Shown here one piece after another: positions 6,503-12,825 of a DNA stretch of 12,918 bases. How positions within the stretch are numbered: the first letter of the stretch is position 1; each line of letters begins with the position of its first letter. A program made the position numbers and the translations under genes. The notes beneath the pieces are model-generated. The model made no database searches and was not told the DNA's origin. It saw nothing but the letters and a program-made list of their open reading frames with translations. The DNA is from an uncultured Chloroflexota bacterium (GTDB lineage Bacteria > Chloroflexota > Anaerolineae > Aggregatilineales > Phototrophicaceae). The DNA lies in NCBI GenBank assembly GCA_937942935.1, contig CALDGT010000104.1, positions 1 to 12,918 of the forward strand, read 5' to 3'.

Positions 6503-7972
6503 ATGTTTGCATCTTTACGCACACGGTTATTGGCATCTTATATATTGCTCCTCATCATCACCTTGTCGGTGATTGTGATAGCCCTGCTCCTCACCACCAG
6601 CGCCCGACCTGCCCCTGTGAACGAGACTTACCAGAAATTATCAAATATCGCACGCGGACTCAATTTATCAAATTTGCTCAATGAAATTCGCCTTCAAAAC
6701 TCAACAACTGGCAATTTTCAAGATGTACTTGATGAATTTGCGGTACAAATCAATGAGCGTGTAATCGCCATCAACATGACATCTCAATTGGTCTTGTATG
6801 ATAGCAATGGGCATTTCGTGGGCGGGACACCGATTCGGGTTGAAACAGATAATTCATTGCTAAACAGTCGTATTATGCCACTCATGGCAGACCCTGTTTA
6901 TGGGTCATTCAAACAAGATGGTGTGGAGTGGCTATTTTTTGGCGTTACCCGCCCAATCGGAAACCAACAAGTCGCGTTCATTTTGGCAGATACTCGCCCA
7001 ACCCAATCATTACAAGATACCCTCGCCAACTTTGGGAATGATTTGTTATTGCCCCTCATTCAAGCGGCTCTCATCGGCTTGGCAATCGCATTAGTTTCAT
7101 CAGCAGTCATTAGTCAAACGATTGCTCGTCCATTACAAGCCCTGAGTATTGCGGCAACCGATATCGCACAAGGCGATTTGCACACGCCTGTCACCATATC
7201 GGGACCGACAGAGGTGCAAGCATTAGCCATAGCCTTCAACGAAATGACCACCCAAGTGAGCCAAGCCCAACAATCACAGCGCGACTTTTTGGCGAATGTC
7301 TCCCATGACCTCAAAACCCCACTCACCTCTATTCAGGGATATGCCCAAGCCATTATTGATGGCGCGGCGAAAGACCCAAAGCGTGCCGCAACCATCATTT
7401 TTGAAGAATCAGAGCGATTGAATCGGATGGTGACACAACTCACCGATTTGGCACGAGTCGAAGCAGGGCGATTCTCACTGCATTTTGCGCCGATTGATTT
7501 GGGACAGATGGTGACGAGTGTCGCGCATAGTTTGGCAGTTATGGCAGAGAAAAAACAAATCACGCTCGACGTAGATGCCCCATCTATGCCACCCATTGCC
7601 GCCGATGGCGACAGATTTGTACAAGTATTAAATAATCTCATCGGCAATGCCATCAAATATACCCCCGAAGGTGGGCATGTGTGGGTTAAAACGCGGGCAG
7701 TAGATGGTGGTGTTGAAGTGAGCATTGCCGATAACGGTGTAGGAATTCCAGAAAAAGATTTGCCCCGTATTTTTGAGCGATTTTATCAGGTAGATAAAGC
7801 CAGAGGTCCCTCACGCGGGACAGGATTGGGACTCGCTATTGTCAAAGAAATTATCCAAGCACACGGCGGACGAATTGATGTCCAAAGTGTTGAAGGGCGT
7901 GGGTCTCGGTTTGCTGTTTGGATGCCCTCACCCACGGCACCCACTGTTTTGCGTCATCGCTTATTACCGTAA
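6503..7972 (+). CDS. Membrane sensor histidine kinase with HAMP domain
   Basis: 489 residues. The first membrane helix is about 10-31, an extracytoplasmic sensor of about 150 residues follows (32-180; family not recognised), and the second helix is about 182-204. The HAMP linker (about 205-257) begins near ARPLQAL and contains the conserved Glu of PTEVQALAIAFNEM. HisKA is FLANVSHDLKTPLTSIQGY with H268; the HATPase has N-box NNLIGNAIKYTPEGG (377-391), G1 DNGVGI (410-415), F-box IFERFYQ and G2 RGTGLGLAIVKEI (438-450). This is the PhoR/BaeS-like architecture. AGAGGA lies 5 bases before the ATG. It is probably co-transcribed with the TPR-kinase upstream and the zinc-ribbon gene downstream. Such kinases usually sit beside an OmpR-type regulator; none is present here, so it is an orphan in this window. 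Confidence 0.94.
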   Translation: MFASLRTRLLASYILLLIITLSVIVIALLLTTSARPAPVNETYQKLSNIARGLNLSNLLNEIRLQNSTTGNFQDVLDEFAVQINERVIAINMTSQLVLYDSNGHFVGGTPIRVETDNSLLNSRIMPLMADPVYGSFKQDGVEWLFFGVTRPIGNQQVAFILADTRPTQSLQDTLANFGNDLLLPLIQAALIGLAIALVSSAVISQTIARPLQALSIAATDIAQGDLHTPVTISGPTEVQALAIAFNEMTTQVSQAQQSQRDFLANVSHDLKTPLTSIQGYAQAIIDGAAKDPKRAATIIFEESERLNRMVTQLTDLARVEAGRFSLHFAPIDLGQMVTSVAHSLAVMAEKKQITLDVDAPSMPPIAADGDRFVQVLNNLIGNAIKYTPEGGHVWVKTRAVDGGVEVSIADNGVGIPEKDLPRIFERFYQVDKARGPSRGTGLGLAIVKEIIQAHGGRIDVQSVEGRGSRFAVWMPSPTAPTVLRHRLLP

Positions 7973-7985
7973 AGGATGAACTCAT

Positions 7986-9581
7986 ATGGCATCATTAGCA
8001 CCCAAAATTTGCCCTCGTTGCGAAGCCGAAAATAGTTTTGCCATTCATCAAGATAAAATGACGTGTCGGCGGTGTGGATACACCATCAAACATAATGAGG
8101 GTGTACAAAAATCGCCAAAGTCCGATAATGCACCATCGCTCAAAAGCGCGTTATCCTCTATGTTTGGGGATAAAGTGGCGACGCTGGTAGATGAAGCCCA
8201 AAATACACCCTCAGAGACCTTGCTACCCCGAAAAATTAAAGCAGGTTATGCCATCCGTTATACAGGCGAATTGCCACCTTATGCGCGGGCGGCATTCAAT
8301 AATGGGCAATCACTCATTGAGCGCGGATTATATCCAGAGGCAAAGGACGCATTTTTACGCGCTATCAATATCCAAAAAGACTTTTTCGATTGTTATTATT
8401 GGTTGGCGCTCCTTTCGACTGACCCCAAAGAAAAACGGGATTATTTAGCAAAAGTAATTGCCTATTCACCTAATCATGGTGAAGCCCTACGCGAGTTGAT
8501 GTTGCTTGATGGCAAACTCACTCAAACTCAAGCCGATGCGCTGGCGAATCCTTATTTAGAACCCGAAAAACGCCAAGCAGGAGGCGCGGTGGTCGCCAAA
8601 ACGAAAGCAGTAAAATGCCCCAGTTGTGGCGCAAATCATATGAGTGTGGATGATGTGACAGGCATCCCCTACTGTCAATATTGCGGTTATGTTGGCGAAA
8701 AACCAACCGAAACCAGTGGCGGAGAATCATCATTATTCACAGCCTTACTCCAACGACGTTCACAAACAGTTATTTGGGAAATTGGGGAACGCTTATTATT
8801 ATGCAATAGTTGTGGCGCAGACCGTACCATCCCCAACAATAAAATGACCGATTATTGCCCCTATTGCGGGTCTACACATATCGTTGTTCATGATGTGTTG
8901 GGAAGTTTCAGCCAACCTGATAAGCTCATTCCATTTGCGATTACTCGCCAAGAAGCAGGTGAGCGTATAAAATCGCAATTGAATACCAAACTGGCAAAAA
9001 TGCGCCGTTGGCTAGATAACAACACCGTTGAACGTGCCACCCTAGAAGGTCACTTTTTGCCCTACTGGGTATTTGATGCCACCATTCAAGTGCGCCGTAG
9101 TGTGATTTATATTGAGGTCGAAGAAGATGACTGGGGAAATTCACGGCGTCCCACAAAACGCTATGCAACAGAAGAATTTACAGAATTGATGGATGATGTG
9201 CTGGTATGTGCGGTCAAATCGCCTCACAAATCCCTCACAGACAAATTGGGGAAATATGATATAAAACGGGCGGTGGATTATAAACCAGAACTCATCACCA
9301 AAAATCCTGCCCAAATTTATAACATAGATTTTGACCATGCCTCATTAGAAGCGCGGTCTATTGTGAGTCGTGCCATGCGCGAAAAACATGGCGAAATTTT
9401 GGCAGGTAATGGTCAGGTACAAAGCATCAGCGCATCGGCAACTGATATGCAATTTCAACTCGTGCTTATGCCTGTGTGGATTGCAACACTATACGAAGAA
9501 GATGGTGATGTGCGCTCTGCTTTGGTAAATGGTCAAACGGGGACGGTGGTCTTTGGTAAATCGCAAAAACCACCGCGCTAG
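7986..9581 (+). CDS. Multi-zinc-ribbon protein with TPR-like segment
   Basis: 531 residues with three CxxC...CxxC zinc ribbons: C9/C12/C27/C30, C211/C214/C230/C233 and C273/C276/C291/C294. A TPR-like helical pair lies between the first two (about 100-170, with IERGLYPEAKDAFLRAINIQ). After the third ribbon comes a conserved region with PDKLIPFAITRQEA, then HFLPYWVFDA (356-365), and near the end LMPVWIATLY and VNGQTGTVVFG. This order fits a widespread family annotated only as zinc-ribbon or TFIIB-type-zinc-ribbon proteins. From memory, longer members continue into membrane helices after VNGQTG; this one stops about ten residues later. It follows the HAMP kinase by 13 bp with AAAGGA in the gap, so it is likely in the same operon. 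Its stop shares CTAG with the convergent endonuclease gene. The biochemical role is unknown. Confidence 0.8.
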   Translation: MASLAPKICPRCEAENSFAIHQDKMTCRRCGYTIKHNEGVQKSPKSDNAPSLKSALSSMFGDKVATLVDEAQNTPSETLLPRKIKAGYAIRYTGELPPYARAAFNNGQSLIERGLYPEAKDAFLRAINIQKDFFDCYYWLALLSTDPKEKRDYLAKVIAYSPNHGEALRELMLLDGKLTQTQADALANPYLEPEKRQAGGAVVAKTKAVKCPSCGANHMSVDDVTGIPYCQYCGYVGEKPTETSGGESSLFTALLQRRSQTVIWEIGERLLLCNSCGADRTIPNNKMTDYCPYCGSTHIVVHDVLGSFSQPDKLIPFAITRQEAGERIKSQLNTKLAKMRRWLDNNTVERATLEGHFLPYWVFDATIQVRRSVIYIEVEEDDWGNSRRPTKRYATEEFTELMDDVLVCAVKSPHKSLTDKLGKYDIKRAVDYKPELITKNPAQIYNIDFDHASLEARSIVSRAMREKHGEILAGNGQVQSISASATDMQFQLVLMPVWIATLYEEDGDVRSALVNGQTGTVVFGKSQKPPR

Positions 9582-10678
9582 GGATGATTCTCACTGATAA
9601 GTGACAACCATTTTTGAAGATGAACTGATTTTATCCCACCAGTAGAAAATTCTGTTTGCAAAATGGCAGTGTAATCATCAAGAAATTGAGATAAACTCGG
9701 CAATAAGCGCAAATAATATTTGAGTGTGGGCATTAAACCGTTCACAATCATTTCGCATCCATGTTGCGATAAAATCTTTGAGCAAAATTCCTCTATTTCT
9801 GCCAATTGGTTGGTATTTGGGGTCTTTGTGGTAAGCAAATAATATCTGGAAATTGGCAATTTCTTGATTTTCTCAAAAGCGATTTGCACCATATCTAAAT
9901 CAATCAACTTTTCATGATTAACTTCAATTGCCTCAAAAAATTGTCCATCAGGATTTGTAATTTCAATATCACCAATACTATGAGATTTTGTATCGGCAGT
10001 GGTTTGGTTCTTTAATGGCACTAAAACCTTTTTTTCATAACGAGGCAACAACATCAGCGATTGATAAACCGCATATAAAGCCAAAACAGGTAGACGCGAT
10101 GCACCACTGGTTTTATAAGTATATAAAAAATGAGATTCAAGTAATCCTAAAATGGATGAGACGGTGAATTGCGATGTTGTAGTAGATGGAATATCTACAG
10201 AAAAATCTTGTAATTGTTTTAACCCATTTAACAATGAGATGAGATAGGCTTTTGGGTTAACTAAATTCACTTGTACATCATGAATAATTTCTAAAAACGC
10301 AGTTTTAACAGATCGATTCCTAATTTTCCCTGCAAAATCTCGCATGAAAGGATGTGGTTGTTCTAATGAACGTGTTAGCCAGCCAGATTCTGCCATTGCA
10401 AAACGAGGAAAATAATTTCTCATAAATGGTGTGATAAATTTTGTATCATATCCCCTACCAGAGTAACCACCTTCAAATTCTTCTTTATGCAGGCGAATAT
10501 CTTGCGAGGGCATTTCTACCTTCTTGACCAATGATGTGATAAGCACCGTTAGCACACCCTTATGAGATTCTGAATGAGTGAGTATCGTTTTGATATATCC
10601 GTTTTGCAATTCATCTAAGAAGTGAGGTGTATCAGAAATATCATACAGGGATTTTAGAATATCATAACCCGTCATCAT
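9578..10678 (-). CDS. Type II restriction endonuclease (putative)
   Basis: 366 residues starting with ATGATG, whose first ATG overlaps the methyltransferase stop (10675-10678), so the two are coupled as a restriction-modification pair. The central part has blocks I associate with a type II endonuclease family, possibly the SacI-type group (RE_SacI): GGYSGRGYDTKFITPF (70-85), ESGWLTRSLEQPHPF (97-111), GKIRNRSVKTAFLEI (117-131). A PD-(D/E)xK-like site is suggested by GDIEI (236-240, D237) and EAIEVNH (249-255). At the ExK position the residues are E252-V-N254, with Asn for Lys; the codon is AAT when read on the strand. The family assignment is from memory and the recognition sequence is unknown. 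The gene looks AT-richer than the signalling genes to its left, consistent with acquisition. No controller (C) protein gene is seen. Confidence 0.72.
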   Translation of the reverse strand: MMTGYDILKSLYDISDTPHFLDELQNGYIKTILTHSESHKGVLTVLITSLVKKVEMPSQDIRLHKEEFEGGYSGRGYDTKFITPFMRNYFPRFAMAESGWLTRSLEQPHPFMRDFAGKIRNRSVKTAFLEIIHDVQVNLVNPKAYLISLLNGLKQLQDFSVDIPSTTTSQFTVSSILGLLESHFLYTYKTSGASRLPVLALYAVYQSLMLLPRYEKKVLVPLKNQTTADTKSHSIGDIEITNPDGQFFEAIEVNHEKLIDLDMVQIAFEKIKKLPISRYYLLTTKTPNTNQLAEIEEFCSKILSQHGCEMIVNGLMPTLKYYLRLLPSLSQFLDDYTAILQTEFSTGGIKSVHLQKWLSLISENHP

Positions 10679-11688
10679 AGACCTTCAAAATTCAATGGCA
10701 AATTCATCACCAGATTATTTAACCGTTCTTCAGCATATTGGCAATAGTCTGGATTCAATTCAAAGCCAATATAAGCCCGCCCTAATTTTTTACAAGCGAC
10801 TGCCGTAGACCCAGACCCCATGAACGGGTCTAATACAACATCACCCGTTTGAGTGAGTAAATGCAAAAATTCCTCGACAATGCTTGTTGGGTAAATGGCA
10901 GGGTGCGAATTCCCTTTCAACGACTCAACCGCCGTTTCAATCACATCACGCTTGAGGGGTTCACCGTAGAGTCGAATAATCGTGAATCCATTTTTATCCA
11001 GTTGAATTTGTCGTCCCCCTGCTTGCCCACCAAACGGCTCTGAATGAATACCTTTAATTTTCATCCGAAAACTTTCGATTTTGCCTTGTTGAACTTCTTG
11101 AATCACTTCATATAAGGCTTGTTGTGCGTGTGTTTTTTGTTCAGCAGATAAATCAGATGTGGCAATCAATTCAAAATAACGCTTACCAACATCTTTATGA
11201 CCATTTTTGACCGATTTTGGGGTTTGTTTCTGTGCCATAAAAGCCACATGGTTATAAAAATAATTATTTGATTTGACAAAATGAAAGAAAGGTTCGGTGC
11301 TATTGACCAAACGGCGTTTGAATTGACGTGGTGTCGGATTCCGTTTAACCCAAGTTACGGTATTAACCAATCGTGCTTGGGGGTAGGTATCATGGATGGC
11401 AATTGCAAATCGGTAAGGGACTAACAATAAATTGCTATCGGCATACTTATCGCCCAAGTTAAAGACAATACTACCTGTTGGTTTAATCACGCGCAGACAT
11501 TCACCAAATAATGTGACCAGTTGGTGCAAATAGCTATCTAGTGATGCCTCATTTCCAATTCCCCCCCCATAATCACGTTGTTGAAAATAGGGTGGCGATG
11601 TAATGACCAATTGCACACTCGCATTAGGCAGTGTCTTAATGAGTTCAAAGCAATCACCACATAAAATCTGATTCATCGGTAAAGACAT
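10675..11688 (-). CDS. Site-specific DNA methyltransferase, N4-cytosine type likely
   Basis: 337 residues. The catalytic motif IV is TSPPY (30-34), the form usual for N4-cytosine enzymes (N6-adenine enzymes mostly have DPPY). The SAM-binding motif I, DPFMGSGSTAVA (287-298), comes near the C-terminus. Motif IV before motif I is the beta-class order. Between them are RVIKPTGSIVFNLGDKY (66-82), VTWVKRNPTPRQFKRRLVNS (111-130), STEPFFHF, and SHPAIYPTSIVEEF (261-274), all typical of this class. It should methylate the site cut by the overlapping endonuclease. The start is uncertain: the ATG at 11688 has AGGA 12 bases upstream, while M5 begins MNQILCGDC, the usual family opening, and the first seven codons lie inside a 106-bp repeat. 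It follows the Uma2 remnant stop by 9 bp. Confidence 0.92.
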   Translation of the reverse strand: MSLPMNQILCGDCFELIKTLPNASVQLVITSPPYFQQRDYGGGIGNEASLDSYLHQLVTLFGECLRVIKPTGSIVFNLGDKYADSNLLLVPYRFAIAIHDTYPQARLVNTVTWVKRNPTPRQFKRRLVNSTEPFFHFVKSNNYFYNHVAFMAQKQTPKSVKNGHKDVGKRYFELIATSDLSAEQKTHAQQALYEVIQEVQQGKIESFRMKIKGIHSEPFGGQAGGRQIQLDKNGFTIIRLYGEPLKRDVIETAVESLKGNSHPAIYPTSIVEEFLHLLTQTGDVVLDPFMGSGSTAVACKKLGRAYIGFELNPDYCQYAEERLNNLVMNLPLNFEGL

Positions 11689-11772
11689 TTTATCATTTCA
11701 TCCTAACAGCGCAGACACATCTGCCGTTGCATCGTTGAGCGTATGCGGTACAAATTTCCCGCCGAGTGTATA
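11667..11772. repeat. 106-bp direct repeat, copy A
   Basis: Matches 12456-12561 in the same orientation at a constant offset of 789 bases with four mismatches counted by eye. It contains, on the - strand, the last codons and stop of a Uma2 gene, a 9-bp spacer and the first seven codons of the methyltransferase gene. The match ends exactly where the methyltransferase-specific sequence begins (11666) and where the Uma2 remnant jumps to its N-terminal part (11773). Confidence 0.93.
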
Positions 11773-11861
11773 TTGGTCTCTGGCAATCGAAAATATTCCT
11801 CAACCAACATCTTTCAACTATCTTGAAAGATGTTTTTTGTGTTCTGCAAACCAATCTTCAT
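11698..11861 (-). pseudogene. Uma2 (DUF820) family remnant, internally deleted
   Basis: On the - strand an ATG (11861) opens a frame reading NIFQDS, stop, KMLVEEYFRLPETN, which matches the Uma2 N-terminus (the right-hand copy reads LLFQHGQKMTVEEYFQ). After PETN the sequence jumps, in another frame, to YTLGGKFVPHTLNDATADV and the Uma2 C-terminus. The whole catalytic middle is missing, and a TGA replaces the Gln codon near the start. Uma2 proteins are usually about 190 residues with a PD-(D/E)xK nuclease-like fold and are often multicopy in cyanobacteria and Chloroflexota. This copy cannot make that protein. It lies 4 bp after the antitoxin stop and 9 bp before the methyltransferase start. Confidence 0.82.
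11806..11834 (+). terminator. 12-bp perfect stem-loop with T-run on + strand
   Basis: AACATCTTTCAA (11806-11817), loop CTATC, TTGAAAGATGTT (11823-11834), followed by TTTT. It looks like an intrinsic terminator for + strand transcripts, although all surrounding genes run on the - strand. There it would form the same hairpin in the mRNA between the antitoxin and the methyltransferase, preceded by A's rather than followed by T's. It may separate the two modules or be a chance product of Uma2 decay. Confidence 0.5.
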
Positions 11862-11865
11862 AGAA

Positions 11866-12114
11866 TTACCCTTTCAGCGAAATTGCCCAGCCTTCAATTG
11901 GGCGGGCGTCGGCGGGGGTATGTTCTATGTGTTGTTCCATTGCTTCTAACACCTGAGCATCAAAATAACGATGTCCGCAATTGGGGCATACCAACGCCTC
12001 TACATTTTCAAAAATAAACCATTTCCCTTTTCGTTGCCGACTCACGGTAACACGCTTTTTTTCTTGTGGAAGATGGGTATCACAAAATTCACACGGATAG
12101 GAACGATTAGACAT
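11866..12114 (-). CDS. YgiT-type zinc-finger antitoxin (MqsA-like)
   Basis: 82 residues from the ATG at 12114, which lies 5 bases after AGGTGA (12120-12125, complement); an in-frame GTG at 12123 has no such support. Zinc ligands are C8/C11 (YPCEFC) and C43/C46 (LVCPNC), with FENVEALVCPNCGHRYFDAQVL matching the YgiT-type finger. It lacks the C-terminal helix-turn-helix of full-length MqsA, as is common for short antitoxins paired with DUF4258 toxins. It should bind and neutralise the DUF4258 protein encoded just upstream. The toxin stop and the ribosome-binding site overlap, so the two are tightly coupled. Toxin-first order is usual for MqsR/MqsA-type pairs. Confidence 0.87.
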   Translation of the reverse strand: MSNRSYPCEFCDTHLPQEKKRVTVSRQRKGKWFIFENVEALVCPNCGHRYFDAQVLEAMEQHIEHTPADARPIEGWAISLKG

Positions 12115-12123
12115 GGTTATCAC

Positions 12124-12405
12124 CTAATAAACAATATATACAGTAATTATAATCAAAAGTATGCCCTCTTGGTTAAAACGACATACCACATCCACCTCAA
12201 ATTCATCAATATCCCCGCGCACAATATAGCGTGTCCCACGTGGGTCGTCTGTTCGTATCGAATCTAGGTCGCCATTTAATAATATCCAGATAATATCGGA
12301 TAATGTCAAATCATCATTATCGGCTTCTTCTAAGGCATGGTCTGTAAAAATATAACGCTTTTCACGAACAGCTTTGCGAATACGGGCTAAAATTTCATTA
12401 TTCAC
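12124..12405 (-). CDS. DUF4258 family toxin (putative)
   Basis: 93 residues from a GTG start, with AAGGTGA (12414-12420, complement) upstream. Family features are an N-terminal helix, YIFTDHALEEA (18-28) with the conserved His, LSDIIWILLNG (35-45), RGTRYIVRGDIDEFEVDVV (56-74) and the closing IITVY (86-90). DUF4258 proteins are small BECR-like folds commonly paired with YgiT-type zinc-finger antitoxins, and several are predicted mRNA interferases. The activity of this one is inferred only from family and context. The antitoxin follows with overlapping signals. The pair is intact, in contrast to the broken Uma2 genes on both sides. Confidence 0.86.
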   Translation of the reverse strand: MNNEILARIRKAVREKRYIFTDHALEEADNDDLTLSDIIWILLNGDLDSIRTDDPRGTRYIVRGDIDEFEVDVVCRFNQEGILLIIITVYIVY

Positions 12406-12419
12406 CTAGAAATCACCTT

Positions 12420-12440
12420 ATCAAATTTTCGTTATTTGAT
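12420..12440 (-). promoter_or_regulatory. Palindrome before toxin-antitoxin genes, possible operator
   Basis: ATCAAAT (12420-12426) and ATTTGAT (12434-12440) form a 7-bp inverted repeat around a 7-base centre. On the - strand it stands directly before the toxin's ribosome-binding site. This is where an autoregulatory operator or a translation-blocking hairpin would lie, but the antitoxin has no visible DNA-binding domain, so a regulator is not evident. No firm -10/-35 was found. Confidence 0.35.
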
Positions 12441-12455
12441 GTTTTCATCCGTTCT

Positions 12456-12561
12456 TCTGATTCATCGGTAAAGACATTTTATCATTTCATCCTAACAGCG
12501 CAGACACATCCACCGTTGCATCGTTGAGCGTATGCGATACAAATTTCCCGCCTAGTGTATA
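12456..12561. repeat. 106-bp direct repeat, copy B
   Basis: Partner of 11667-11772, with four mismatches. After the Uma2 stop it carries the same 9-bp spacer and the methyltransferase-like opening ATGTCTTTACCGATGAATCA. It then departs from the methyltransferase, leaving a 10-codon frame (MSLPMNQKNG, stop). Confidence 0.93.
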
Positions 12562-12814
12562 CCCGCCTTGACGTTGCAAATGGTCATCTTTGCGGATATA
12601 CACCTCAATCAGTTGTTCTTGTGGGTCTACTATCCAATATTCACCGACCCCATGCGCCTCATAAATATCAAATTTTGCCACACGGTCTTGTTTATGTGTA
12701 CTAGGCGATAAAATTTCGATGATTAAATCAGGAGCGCCTATATTGAAAATATTCCTCAACCGTCATTTTTTGACCATGTTGAAAAAGTAGGCGGGTTTTA
12801 TCGGGCAGGGTCAT
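12487..12814 (-). pseudogene. Uma2 (DUF820) gene, internally deleted and frameshifted
   Basis: The N-terminal part starts at the ATG at 12814, after GAGGA, and reads MTLPDKTRLLFQHGQK then MTVEEYFQ, a normal Uma2 opening. Within a few codons the sequence changes frame to NIGAPDLIIEILSPSTHKQD, followed by KFDIYEAHGVGEYWIVDPQE and the family C-terminus. The segment usually between these parts (most of the N-terminal half) is gone, and the N-terminal frame hits TGA soon after the junction. The PD...E motif (APDLIIEIL), the downstream Lys and YWIVDP remain, so a 90-residue C-terminal piece could still be translated from an internal TTG at 12759, but probably is not functional. The breakpoint differs from that of the left-hand copy, so the two decayed separately. 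Confidence 0.82.
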
Positions 12815-12825
12815 CGGTCATATCC

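Noticed and set aside
5187..7725. Long antisense open frames opposite the two kinase genes
   Set aside because: They lie wholly inside well-supported kinase genes, lack ribosome-binding sites and show no family motifs.
11667..12561. Direct repeats as insertion-sequence or composite-transposon ends
   Set aside because: No transposase, no terminal inverted repeats and no target-site duplication seen. The repeat content is explained by Uma2 and methyltransferase coding sequence.
12487..12759. An intact small 90-residue Uma2 protein
   Set aside because: The N-terminal Uma2 codons are present just upstream in another frame, so this is a deleted gene rather than a natural short form.
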